DNA of 6,130 nt from an uncultured Planctomycetaceae bacterium (GTDB lineage: Bacteria > Planctomycetota > Phycisphaerae > UBA1845 > UTPLA1). The notes below the pieces were generated by a model. That model ran no database searches and was not told the DNA's origin. It saw only the letters and a program-made list of their open reading frames with translations. The translations under genes and the position numbers were made by a program. Of the stretch, positions 1-6,077 are shown one piece after another (position 1 is the first letter of the stretch; every line of letters starts with the position of its first letter). The DNA is taken from positions 1-6,130 of the forward strand of contig CALLKH010000155.1 of assembly GCA_938008425.1 (NCBI GenBank). Reading direction: 5' to 3'.

Positions 1-14
1 CCTGGCCGCCTCAT
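1..14 (-). CDS. Possible start of the next operon gene, cut by the window edge
   Basis: An ATG read on the minus strand at 14-12 shares its A with the TGA stop of the preceding small gene (16-14), giving a TGATG junction. Only four full codons (Met-Arg-Arg-Pro) are visible, so nothing can be said of function. The junction type matches the tight coupling elsewhere in this operon, but no clear ribosome binding site lies upstream, as expected if translation restarts by coupling. The overlap may also be chance. Confidence 0.3.
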
Positions 15-283
15 CAGGCGGCGACGAATTCGAAGAACTGCTGGCCGCGGGCGTCGGGGTCGACGCCGTGCGGATGGCCGCGCCATTCCTTCAGGTAGCC
101 CGTCGTTCGGGCGTACAACACGACGCGGCGGAACTGCCGCTCACTGAGCTTCAATCCCGTCCGCTCAAACAACCAGCCCCGCGCGGATGGCCAGGCGACG
201 CCGATCGAGATTGAGTACATGACGAACCGCGGCTCGTTCGCGGCGAGCCATTCGAGGAGTAGGCGTTCGGTCTTGCGCGGCAT
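14..283 (-). CDS. Small winged-helix-like protein downstream of MuB homologue
   Basis: This encodes 89 aa with no family I can name. The start at 283 is preferred over an upstream in-frame start at 364: the latter lies 70 bp inside the MuB-like gene, whereas the 283 ATG has a TGAGG-type ribosome binding site 8 nt upstream that overlaps the MuB stop codon. Residues 1-20 look helical. Residues 47-65 (LSERQFRRVVLYARTTGYL) resemble a recognition helix, followed by a basic turn and a short beta-like end (residues 79-87, RGQQFFEFV), the order seen in winged-helix proteins. The gap to the preceding stop is 10 nt, so it is co-expressed with the transposition genes. Mu-like phages carry small early genes after B, often DNA-binding or regulatory, but no homology to a particular one is claimed. 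Confidence 0.72.
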   Translation of the reverse strand: MPRKTERLLLEWLAANEPRFVMYSISIGVAWPSARGWLFERTGLKLSERQFRRVVLYARTTGYLKEWRGHPHGVDPDARGQQFFEFVAA

Positions 284-293
284 CTCATCAACC

Positions 294-1592
294 TCATCCC
301 GTGGCCCCGGCCTTGCGGGCGGCCTTCTGGGCCTCAAGCGCCGACAGGCGGCGATTCTCGGCAATCTGGTTCTCGATCCGGCGGAAGATCTCCGCGACCT
401 GGATGCCGGGGGCCATCAGCACCTTCGCGGTGGCCTTTCGCAGGAGCGCCGCGTCGATGACGCCGCCGTCGTTTCGGGCGGCGACGCGGGCCTTCTCGTA
501 AATGTTCGCCGCCTCGCCGAGCATGCCGCCGCCGATCATGCAGGCGATCGCCGCGAGGAACTCCACGCCATCCGTCGTCAACTTCACCTTGTCGGACTTG
601 AAGATCGCGGCGATTTCCTCTTCACTGAAGAAGGGCCGTTTCGATCCGCCCTTGCCGTCCGAGCCGCGCAACAGATCGACGACGTAGGCGACGCGCCGCG
701 AAAACTGGTCATCCAGAATTCGACCGAGGCCCATGCGCGGGTTGTCGACGCGATTCCGCATCCGATTCGTGCCGAGCAGCAGAATCGGAATGCCGCACAC
801 GTCGGCCAGGTCGCGCAGAAACTCATAGCCCGATTCCACCAGGCGATGGGCCTCGTCGACGATCAGGAGCCGGCCGCTGTGCTTCAGGCGGTCGAAGACC
901 AAATCGACCTTGCCGCGGCCGCTGGCGTAGCCCTTCCAGCCCGCGGCCTCCACGACGGCGCGGGCGATGCCGAAATCGTTGCCGCCGCGCTGGACGATTC
1001 GAATCAAGATGGCGTTCGGATCATTGATGGTGAGCGCGATGGCCGCGGCGCTTTTGCCGATGCCGGATGGGCCGATCGCCATGACGATGCGGGCCCGTTC
1101 GTCGTTCACGCTCTTCTGATCGGTGGTGCGGGCGTTCTTCTTGGCGATGACCGCCGCGTCACGGATCGACATGAGCACGTTGGTTTCATAGACGCCGATG
1201 GGAGTGACGCGCCGCTGGCGGCGTTCGTCGTCATCGACCCAGACGTTCATCTTGCGAAGGATGGCGCTGTCTTCGGCCTTGTACTTCCCGCGAAGCACGT
1301 CGGAAATCACCGACTCGCCGCGCACGCCGATCTGGATCGCGACCGTCGTCTGCGGAATCTTGTACTTCCGCATGTGGGCGGCGACGGTGTCGCGCACCTC
1401 CCGCTTGAGTTCGGGGGGAAGCGGATCGGCCTCGGGGAGCCGAATGCCTTTGAGCATCGTTCTGGCCTCCATGCCATGCGCCTCGTCGATGGAATCCTGC
1501 TCGATGGGCGCGGGTTCGGGTGTAACATCCATGTCGCTGCCGGCCGGCGGCGCTGCGTCGAACGCCGGATCGAACTCAAAGCCATCGGTCAT
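294..1592 (-). CDS. muB: MuB-like transposition target-selection AAA+ ATPase
   Basis: This 432-aa protein is a homologue of the Mu B target-DNA activator, which forms ATP-dependent filaments on DNA, attracts the transposase to the target and protects the element from self-insertion. Visible motifs are Walker A GPSGIGKS (174-181), Walker B LLIVDEAH (242-249), a sensor-1-like LLLGTN (271-276) and a candidate arginine finger in FSRR (297-300). Residues about 80-117 form an N-terminal HTH whose sequence (IQIGVRGESVISDVLRGKY) parallels the repressor-like domain of Mu B. The C-terminal part (about 320-400) is helical, as in the Mu B DNA-binding domain. Mu B is 312 aa; the extra length includes an acidic, proline-containing N-terminal extension of about 60 residues and a basic, Ala/Arg-rich C-terminal tail. 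The start at 1592 has GGAGG 7 nt upstream and overlaps the transposase stop as ATGA, so translation is coupled to the transposase. TnsC-type ATPases are the main alternative; the N-terminal HTH favours Mu B. Confidence 0.93.
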   Translation of the reverse strand: MTDGFEFDPAFDAAPPAGSDMDVTPEPAPIEQDSIDEAHGMEARTMLKGIRLPEADPLPPELKREVRDTVAAHMRKYKIPQTTVAIQIGVRGESVISDVLRGKYKAEDSAILRKMNVWVDDDERRQRRVTPIGVYETNVLMSIRDAAVIAKKNARTTDQKSVNDERARIVMAIGPSGIGKSAAAIALTINDPNAILIRIVQRGGNDFGIARAVVEAAGWKGYASGRGKVDLVFDRLKHSGRLLIVDEAHRLVESGYEFLRDLADVCGIPILLLGTNRMRNRVDNPRMGLGRILDDQFSRRVAYVVDLLRGSDGKGGSKRPFFSEEEIAAIFKSDKVKLTTDGVEFLAAIACMIGGGMLGEAANIYEKARVAARNDGGVIDAALLRKATAKVLMAPGIQVAEIFRRIENQIAENRRLSALEAQKAARKAGATG

Positions 1593-3655
1593 GGCAGGTC
1601 CTCCAGGTCGTTCACGCCGAAGAAATCCGTGTCGTCGTCGCCTTCGTCGTCCGCATGGGCCACGTCGGGCTCATCGAACACCATGTCGACGAGATTAATC
1701 TCGCGATCATCGGTGCCGGTTCGAACCGCCATCGATTCAAGGTCGATGGCGTCGCTCGGCGCGGGCTCGGCGTCGTCAATCGCGCCCTCCAACGCCGGGC
1801 GAATTCGCAGTGCCGCCGGCTCGGCGTCGGCGGCCGGTGTCAGGTCGCCGTGCTTCGCCTCGATGCCGCGGCGACGGTTTTCGAGAAGCTCCGCCGGCGT
1901 CACGGACTCGGACCACTTCGCGTACTCCCGGACCTGCTGCTTCAGGGGCAGCAGCATTCGCCGCCGTCTTCGAATATCTTCCTTGAGGTCCCGCTCCGAT
2001 CGCCCGCGAACCGCCAGGCATTCGATCGAAAACATCGGCGTCCGGTCGAGCTTGCAGACCGTCGCCCGCGAGGCGTCATCCACGTCGAACGCCAGCAGGA
2101 CCTTCTCGCCCGTGAGCGGCAGAAGGCGGGCGTCGCCATTGCCGTAGAACCGGCCCATGTGCTTGATGCCGTCACGCCGAACCATTTGCGGCCCGACGTA
2201 GCGCTTGAACAGGTGGCCCAGCACCGCGTCGCTTTCCCGCGCGACCGGCCGGGTTCGAAACGCGGCCATCGCCTGGAGCGGCGTCTTGCCGAAGAGGTCC
2301 GGCGCGCCGTGCGGCGTGTTGTTGAAGAGATCGAAGTAGCCGGCGAGCACGCCGGCGCACTCTTCGATCGTTTTGAGCTTATCCAGATTGTCGCGGAGGT
2401 ACTTCGCGCGATCCTCGTGCCGCTCGCTCGGGCAGCCGCCCCAGAAGGAATCGTGGAGGCCGTCGAATTGAATCTTCATCGTCTTGAAGAAGGATTCGAT
2501 CGGCTTGACGTAAGGCATGTAGGGGCCGCTGGTGCGCGAGACCTCGATGCCGAGCTCGTCGAGAATCGAGCCGATCCGGCTGCCGTCAAAGTTGGTGTAG
2601 TTCGGCCGACGCGCCGCTTTCTTGTAGTCCTCACCCCAGTCGGTGCGAATGACGAGCGGCTTGCCATAGTCGCGGATGGCCCGCTTGAGCGAGGCGAGAA
2701 TCGTGTTCGAGTCGGCGTGGGCGTGCAGCACCCAGCCGACCACGACCCGGCTGCGCATGTCGGTCCAGGCTGTAAGCTTCGGCCTGATCGCTTTCCATTT
2801 TCGATCCTGAAAAACGCGACACCAGATGTCGAGCGTTCGCTCGTCGCCGACATACTCGTCGCCGGCTCCGATCGACTCGTAGTCCCGCATGATCTTCGGA
2901 ATGAAGTCGGCGCGGGCGGCCTTTTCGCCCTTGTCCACCAGTCGCCGAAGGAGCTTCGACTGCCGGGGCTTGAGCGCCAGACGAACGGCACTGTAAGAGC
3001 CGATCCGCCAGCGCGGGTCCGATGCGTGCGCGGCCTTGGCGGCCTCGCCCTCGGCGATGGCGATCGCGGCGGCGAGCGTGACTTTCTTCGGCGAATTGAT
3101 GAGTCGATCAATGTAGTTGAGCGCTTCTTCGCCGACCGCGCCGCCGCCGGCATCCGTGGTCTTGTAGGCGAACTGCGGCACGAGGTTGCGCAGGCCGTCT
3201 TCGGCGTAGGCCTTCTCCCACTCATAGAACTGGGTGACGGAGGGCGCGTCGGTCGCGCCCTCGGCGCGAAGCGTGGCCAGGTAGAGCTCGCGCTGCCGGC
3301 GGGCCGGATGATTCGCGTACTTCACCTGGGCGGCCTTGAATCCATGCAAAATGTCGCGCCGGCGGCGGGCGATCTCGATGTACTTCGGAGCGATGCCCTT
3401 GGCGTCGAGCTCGGCCAAGTGCTCCAGGTCGGATGTCGGCAGATTCGCCCGGTCGTTGAGCCGCGGGTGGTGCGACTCGTGGATGTGCCACGCGCCGCCG
3501 ATCTTCCGCGCCGTGCCCTCGTGCTGGAGCTTCTGGCATTTGCGCCGGAGGTTGCCCTCATTCACGCCCATCTTGCTGGCGGCATCGCCGATCGGTATCC
3601 AGCGGCCGCCCTCGGGCTCGCGGCTTGCATCATGATTTCGGAGTGACAGGGCCAT
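1589..3655 (-). CDS. muA: MuA-like DDE transposase
   Basis: This 688-aa protein is a Mu A-type transposase, which pairs the element ends, nicks them and joins them to target DNA. Residues about 17-58 form an N-terminal helix-turn-helix with a following wing. Residues 85-250 hold further DNA-binding helices, including TQFYEWEKAYAEDGLRNL (141-158), typical of the end-binding domains. The catalytic RNase H fold carries D271 (in VGDERTLDIW), D339 (in VIRTDWGED) and E387 (in YVKPIESFF); the spacings (68 and 48) are close to those of Mu A (67 and 56). Residues about 487-551 match the Mu transposase C-terminal beta-barrel, and 558-580 is a basic helix like Mu A domain III-alpha. Mu A is 663 aa. The last 37 residues have no Lys or Arg and are strongly acidic, unlike Mu A, which ends in the basic ClpX signal. 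The start at 3655 gives the longest frame, with only a weak GATGGA upstream. The stop overlaps the ATPase start. The acidic triad appears intact, so it is probably active. Confidence 0.95.
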   Translation of the reverse strand: MALSLRNHDASREPEGGRWIPIGDAASKMGVNEGNLRRKCQKLQHEGTARKIGGAWHIHESHHPRLNDRANLPTSDLEHLAELDAKGIAPKYIEIARRRRDILHGFKAAQVKYANHPARRQRELYLATLRAEGATDAPSVTQFYEWEKAYAEDGLRNLVPQFAYKTTDAGGGAVGEEALNYIDRLINSPKKVTLAAAIAIAEGEAAKAAHASDPRWRIGSYSAVRLALKPRQSKLLRRLVDKGEKAARADFIPKIMRDYESIGAGDEYVGDERTLDIWCRVFQDRKWKAIRPKLTAWTDMRSRVVVGWVLHAHADSNTILASLKRAIRDYGKPLVIRTDWGEDYKKAARRPNYTNFDGSRIGSILDELGIEVSRTSGPYMPYVKPIESFFKTMKIQFDGLHDSFWGGCPSERHEDRAKYLRDNLDKLKTIEECAGVLAGYFDLFNNTPHGAPDLFGKTPLQAMAAFRTRPVARESDAVLGHLFKRYVGPQMVRRDGIKHMGRFYGNGDARLLPLTGEKVLLAFDVDDASRATVCKLDRTPMFSIECLAVRGRSERDLKEDIRRRRRMLLPLKQQVREYAKWSESVTPAELLENRRRGIEAKHGDLTPAADAEPAALRIRPALEGAIDDAEPAPSDAIDLESMAVRTGTDDREINLVDMVFDEPDVAHADDEGDDDTDFFGVNDLEDLP

Positions 3656-3691
3656 GCGGTTCCATCGGGCGAAGGGTCAAACGATCGGCAC

Positions 3692-3961
3692 TCAGGCGGA
3701 CAGGCGGACGAATTCACGCTTACAGCCGGGGATCTCCGATTCGACCGTGGCCAGCGTCTTTCGGCCGGCGATCGGCCCCGCGATCTTCGTGATGTGGTTG
3801 TCCTGGTCCTGCGTCGCCTTGAAGGTGCCGCAGTGGCCGCAGTGGAGCTTGATTTCGCGCTCGACGCCGATCGTGACGCCTCGCTCATTTTCGACCGGAC
3901 TCCACTCGCCGAGTTTGTAGTTCGCCGCGCCGATGGGTTCGTGGCATTGGGGGCAGTTCAT
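3692..3961 (-). CDS. Small two-CxxC zinc-ribbon-like protein
   Basis: This encodes 89 aa. The start at 3961 is chosen because AAAGGAG lies 8 nt upstream; an in-frame TTG at 3979 sits against that site and lacks its own. Four cysteines form two CxxC knuckles, C3/C6 (MNCPQC) and C41/C44 (HCGHCG), which could bind one zinc in a ribbon, with H7 and H40 next to them. The remainder is mixed polar sequence (residues 45-89) with a lone C80 and no other motif I recognise. It lies 33 nt after the preceding gene and 36 nt before the transposase. Zinc ribbons of this size occur in many phage accessory proteins and bind DNA, RNA or protein; no specific role can be assigned. Its position between regulator and transposase is not standard for Mu itself. 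Confidence 0.82.
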   Translation of the reverse strand: MNCPQCHEPIGAANYKLGEWSPVENERGVTIGVEREIKLHCGHCGTFKATQDQDNHITKIAGPIAGRKTLATVESEIPGCKREFVRLSA

Positions 3962-3994
3962 GTCGAGGTCTCCTTTCAAATCACCCTCACCGAT

Positions 3995-4603
3995 TCACAC
4001 CCGGCCACGCACCCTGGGGGCGTAGGGCCGGGGGTCGGACTTTTCGAAGACGGTGTTCTTCAATTCCCGAGCGACCGTGCTCAGGTTGTCGGCGAGCCGC
4101 CAGAGTGACGCCAGTTCGCGCGGGCGCGTGCCGCCGGCGATCAGGAACCGTGCATTCATGGCGTCGCTGATCGCCCGCTTGATGAGCGATGCCGCTTCGT
4201 CGTCGCTGGTCGGTAAAGAGTCACGGACGGCGGCGGCGGCGTCCTGCTGCCGTGCGTCGTCGGGCGATTCCATGCCCGCTCCGCCGCCATCCGTGGCGAG
4301 TGGGGCCGCCGAGGAGTCACCCTCACCCCAGCCTTTCGGGCTCCCGCATTGGTCGCCCTCAACCGTCAAGGGAGAGGGAGCAGGCGCCGGCGTTGTTGAG
4401 TCGCCGGGCATTGCGGCCAGGAAGATTGAGTCGGCATTCACGTGGGACGTGATGCCGCAGGCGAGGCAGCGATACGCCGATGCCGCGCCGCCGAGGACCG
4501 CCCCGCGCGAATGTGACGCGCCGCACTCACAGAAGAACTTCTCGTTGATGACGCAGGGCCGGGCGATTGAGGTCCGGCCGAATGGCATGTTGCCGACGAT
4601 CAT
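3995..4603 (-). CDS. Hypothetical protein with N-terminal zinc-ribbon-like region
   Basis: This encodes 202 aa and is not recognised. The start at 4603 is fixed by GGAGGG 8 nt upstream and by an ATGA overlap with the stop of the HTH gene; the frame remains open to 4831, but that part only shadows the upstream gene. Residues 25-49 carry C25, C27, H31, C46 and C49, a likely zinc site (FFCECGASH, then RCLACG). Residues about 66-135 are a Pro/Gly/Ala/Ser/Asp-rich, presumably disordered linker, part of which is encoded by a REP-like repeat. Residues 134-186 are predicted helical by eye (DDEAASLIKRAISDAMNARF, then LASLWRLADNLSTVARELKN). No signal peptide or membrane segment is seen. A modular adaptor, with a zinc head and a helical tail, is a reasonable guess but no more. 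Confidence 0.78.
   Translation of the reverse strand: MIVGNMPFGRTSIARPCVINEKFFCECGASHSRGAVLGGAASAYRCLACGITSHVNADSIFLAAMPGDSTTPAPAPSPLTVEGDQCGSPKGWGEGDSSAAPLATDGGGAGMESPDDARQQDAAAAVRDSLPTSDDEAASLIKRAISDAMNARFLIAGGTRPRELASLWRLADNLSTVARELKNTVFEKSDPRPYAPRVRGRV
4318..4380. repeat. REP-like repeat inside a coding linker
   Basis: The plus strand reads CACCCTCACCCCAGCC at 4318-4333 and ends in AAGGGAGAGGGAG at 4368-4380, with CCCTC at 4356-4360 in between. This is the layout of dispersed REP-like palindromes common in many GC-rich bacterial genomes. It is about 63 bp, equivalent to 21 codons, and is read through in frame within the low-complexity linker of the 202-aa protein, giving Ser-Pro-Leu-Thr and Gly-Trp-Gly-Glu-Gly runs. 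Only one copy is visible, so the assignment rests on motif recognition. Confidence 0.5.
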
Positions 4604-5085
4604 GATGCTTTCCCTCCTGCGGACTTGACGTGCGCCGCGACGGCGGCGTCGCAGAGCACGAGAAGCCGATTGCAGTTGGCGGCGTGCCGCCGGAAGTTGC
4701 TGATCGCCGCCGCGTCGGTGTCGTCGATCTGACCATCGGCCAGAATCCGGGCGACGTATTGCAGGGCATCCACCGCGCTCTTGGCGGCCTCGCTGACCTT
4801 CGGAACCAGCTGCTCCATCGGCGGGACGCAAAGTGACTGGCCGGACAGCACCTGGACCGGGACCGCGCCGGCGATGAGGGCGATGAGCCGGGGATCGGCG
4901 GTGAGTTCGAAGGCGGCGCGCAGCACCACCGACGGCACCGTTCGCTCGCCCGAGAGGTAGCGGTAGATCGACTTGTCGTCGTAGCCGGATCGCATGGCGA
5001 GCGCCCCCACGGTGACCTCGTGCTGGGCGAGGATCGAACTGAGAAGCGTGGCGTCGTAGGGCATGACGTCGTACTCGTTGGTCAT
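4600..5085 (-). CDS. HTH transcriptional regulator, CII/XRE-like
   Basis: This encodes 161 aa and is the first gene of the minus-strand operon. The start at 5085 has a GAAGGA ribosome binding site (complement of 5094-5099) 8 nt upstream; the frame is open to 5304 but that extension would run across the divergent gene's start. Residues 14-48 form a helix-turn-helix (VTVGALAMRSGYDDKSIYRY at 24-43). Residues 53-74 (VVLRAAFELTADPRLIALIA) recall the helix following the HTH in phage CII-type regulators. The C-terminal half (95-156) is Ala-rich helix with C86, C138 and C145, possibly for oligomerisation. By position it matches ner of Mu, but it is about twice as long. It probably controls the divergent region just upstream and the operon itself. 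Its stop overlaps the next start as ATGA. Confidence 0.8.
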   Translation of the reverse strand: MTNEYDVMPYDATLLSSILAQHEVTVGALAMRSGYDDKSIYRYLSGERTVPSVVLRAAFELTADPRLIALIAGAVPVQVLSGQSLCVPPMEQLVPKVSEAAKSAVDALQYVARILADGQIDDTDAAAISNFRRHAANCNRLLVLCDAAVAAHVKSAGGKAS

Positions 5086-5100
5086 GGCCGCGGTCCTTCG

Positions 5101-5122
5101 CGAAAGATGCAATCCGTTTTCG
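5101..5122. promoter_or_regulatory. Inverted repeat, candidate operator 1
   Basis: CGAAA at 5101-5105 is the reverse complement of TTTCG at 5118-5122, with a 12-nt spacer. The site lies 16 bp upstream of the HTH gene's start and partly overlaps a perfect TTCGCGAA palindrome at 5097-5104. Binding here would cover the operon's leader next to its ribosome binding site. That it is an operator is inference. Confidence 0.35.
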
Positions 5123-5144
5123 CTCGACTTCAGCGGTGCGAGCG
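5121..5144. promoter_or_regulatory. Inverted repeat, candidate operator 2
   Basis: CGCTCG at 5121-5126 is the reverse complement of CGAGCG at 5139-5144, again with a 12-nt spacer. It abuts the first repeat, with two shared bases. Equal spacer lengths in two adjacent dyads suggest two dimer sites for one HTH protein, although the arm sequences differ, which weakens the case. Confidence 0.35.
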
Positions 5145-5173
5145 GGCTACCTTTTTCGTAGAATCGCGGCGTG

Positions 5174-5180
5174 AAGGAGG
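5174..5180 (+). promoter_or_regulatory. Ribosome binding site fixing the start at 5186
   Basis: AAGGAGG lies 5 nt before the ATG at 5186 and 8 nt before a second ATG at 5189. It excludes the GTG at 5171 as the start, because that codon lies upstream of the site. It is also the best argument that the plus-strand frame, not the overlapping minus-strand one, is the real gene here. Confidence 0.7.
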
Positions 5181-5185
5181 CCGCG

Positions 5186-5815
5186 ATGATGGCTTCGAAA
5201 CGTCCGACCTGGATTCTGGTTCCCGGCGTCGCCTGGAAGTGGTGTCTTTGGCGCTTCGGCGAGGAGATCGTGGGAAAAAGTGAACTTGTAGAATCCGTTC
5301 GCATTGCGATCTCGAACCGCGCTCAATGGCCAAGGCAAGCAGCGTCCATGGGTGAGGCCGCCCGCCTGGTATGTCGAAGCTTACCCAATGCTCCACACCA
5401 CCGAGACGAATGGGTAAGAGGTCGCGCGACGGGTCGAATGTGGGAGGCAGTGTGTGACACACTCGCGGGTGTCGCGATTCGCACGCTGAGCACGGACACC
5501 TACGTGATACCGTTGGCGTGGGAGCGGGACCTAAGAGATGCGTTAGGAGAACAAAACTGGATGCGCGTGGAATTCGCAGATCAGCTGAAATCCTATCTCG
5601 CAACGCCTCGATTGACGCACGCCACTCTGCAGGCGTGGCTGGCGTGGGGCGGGAACTCTGAGCTCGGCCGGCTGCTTTCGAACTACGTCGCCGCGTGCGG
5701 GGAGCCGCCTTATCGCTTCCGGATTCAGCCCGACCGGATGTGCCGGCTGATCTGGTGGGACGGCGATGAGGATTCGGCTGACGAGTCATGGATCGACGTT
5801 CCTGTCGGTGAATAA
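5186..5815 (+). CDS. Tryptophan-rich hypothetical protein, divergent from the operon
   Basis: This encodes 209 aa that I do not recognise. It has a strong AAGGAGG site; ATG 5189 is an equally possible start. About 14 residues are tryptophan (close to 7%), including W9, W17, W19 and W22 near the N-terminus and the pair W190-W191. The C-terminal 18 residues are acidic. No signal peptide, metal motif or clear HTH is seen. The codons between about 5270 and 5620 include GTA, TTA, CTA, ATA and AGA, unlike the GC-ending codons of the operon, which suggests separate origin or weak codon selection. It occupies the place of the repressor gene c in Mu, but sequence features do not support that role; it could be a host gene, a cargo gene or an immunity factor. 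A 248-aa minus-strand frame (5130-5876) overlaps it, but is rich in Arg, Ser and Pro as shadows usually are. Confidence 0.66.
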   Translation: MMASKRPTWILVPGVAWKWCLWRFGEEIVGKSELVESVRIAISNRAQWPRQAASMGEAARLVCRSLPNAPHHRDEWVRGRATGRMWEAVCDTLAGVAIRTLSTDTYVIPLAWERDLRDALGEQNWMRVEFADQLKSYLATPRLTHATLQAWLAWGGNSELGRLLSNYVAACGEPPYRFRIQPDRMCRLIWWDGDEDSADESWIDVPVGE

Positions 5816-5977
5816 CCGTTTCACGTTGCGGCCGACGCTGGTGGCCCAATACACCGCCACCGAAGCGGCGAATCAAAATGCTCGTGCTCTCCGAGCCGTC
5901 ACGCCTGGTTACCCCGGTAGGAGCCGGCGTTCGCGTCTGCTGCTGCCCTGTGGCCGGGGCCTTGGGCGTCGGGCTTT

Positions 5978-6024
5978 ATTCCGCAGTAGTCCCGTCTCGC
6001 GATCGCCCCGCAGGGCGGCGGAAT
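5978..6024. repeat. Stem-loop 1, 7-bp perfect arms
   Basis: ATTCCGC at 5978-5984 pairs with GCGGAAT at 6018-6024. Inside lies a smaller hairpin, GCCC (6005-6008) with GGGC (6013-6016). No T-run follows on either strand, so a simple intrinsic terminator is not supported. Confidence 0.45.
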
Positions 6025-6038
6025 GCGGCAGTCTGTCA

Positions 6039-6063
6039 GAGCGGCGGCATCGGCCGGCCGCTC
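6039..6063. repeat. Stem-loop 2, 7-bp perfect arms
   Basis: GAGCGGC at 6039-6045 pairs with GCCGCTC at 6057-6063 around an 11-nt loop that itself contains GGC and GCC elements. It lies 14 bp after stem-loop 1 and 14 bp before stem-loop 3. Confidence 0.45.
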
Positions 6064-6077
6064 GGGATTTCTAAACC

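Larger units (their letters stand above)
5086..5185. promoter_or_regulatory. Divergent control region with candidate operators
   Basis: This 100-bp gap lies between the minus-strand operon and the plus-strand gene and must hold at least one promoter for each, unless the operon is read from further upstream. A TAGAAT at 5159-5164 could serve as a -10 for the plus-strand gene, but no matching -35 is seen. I found no convincing minus-strand promoter. Two inverted repeats and a TTCGCGAA palindrome (5097-5104) are described separately. Confidence 0.55.

Noticed and set aside
284..364. Upstream start at 364 for the small winged-helix gene
   Set aside because: It would add 27 Arg/Pro-rich residues read out of frame from the MuB gene; the start at 283 has a good ribosome binding site.
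219..2147. Plus-strand open frame of 642 aa opposite the MuB and MuA genes
   Set aside because: It is antisense to a gene with clear Walker motifs and runs past its boundary into the transposase gene; no ribosome binding site or recognisable domain. Long antisense frames are expected in GC-rich genes.
1655..3646. Plus-strand open frame of 663 aa opposite the transposase gene
   Set aside because: It mirrors almost the full transposase gene, is Arg/Val/Leu/Ala-rich without motifs, and the opposite strand has the full DDE triad and domain order.
4604..4831. N-terminal extension of the 202-aa protein to 4831
   Set aside because: The extra 76 residues are Arg/Gly-rich shadow of the HTH gene, whose stop overlaps the well-supported start at 4603.
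5818..5833. CGTTTCA-like match to the Mu A end-binding consensus
   Set aside because: Only the first seven bases resemble the Mu consensus, and a distant homologue need not share its sites. No repeated partner sites were found nearby.
5130..5876. Minus-strand open frame of 248 aa opposite the tryptophan-rich gene
   Set aside because: Composition is Arg/Ser/Pro-heavy, it would overlap the HTH gene's leader, and the plus-strand frame has a far better ribosome binding site. Some doubt remains, since neither product is recognised.
5890..5960. Possible tRNA around GGTTACCCCGGTAGGAGCC
   Set aside because: No cloverleaf with acceptor, anticodon and T-arm could be assembled; the small palindromes here are explained by GC richness.
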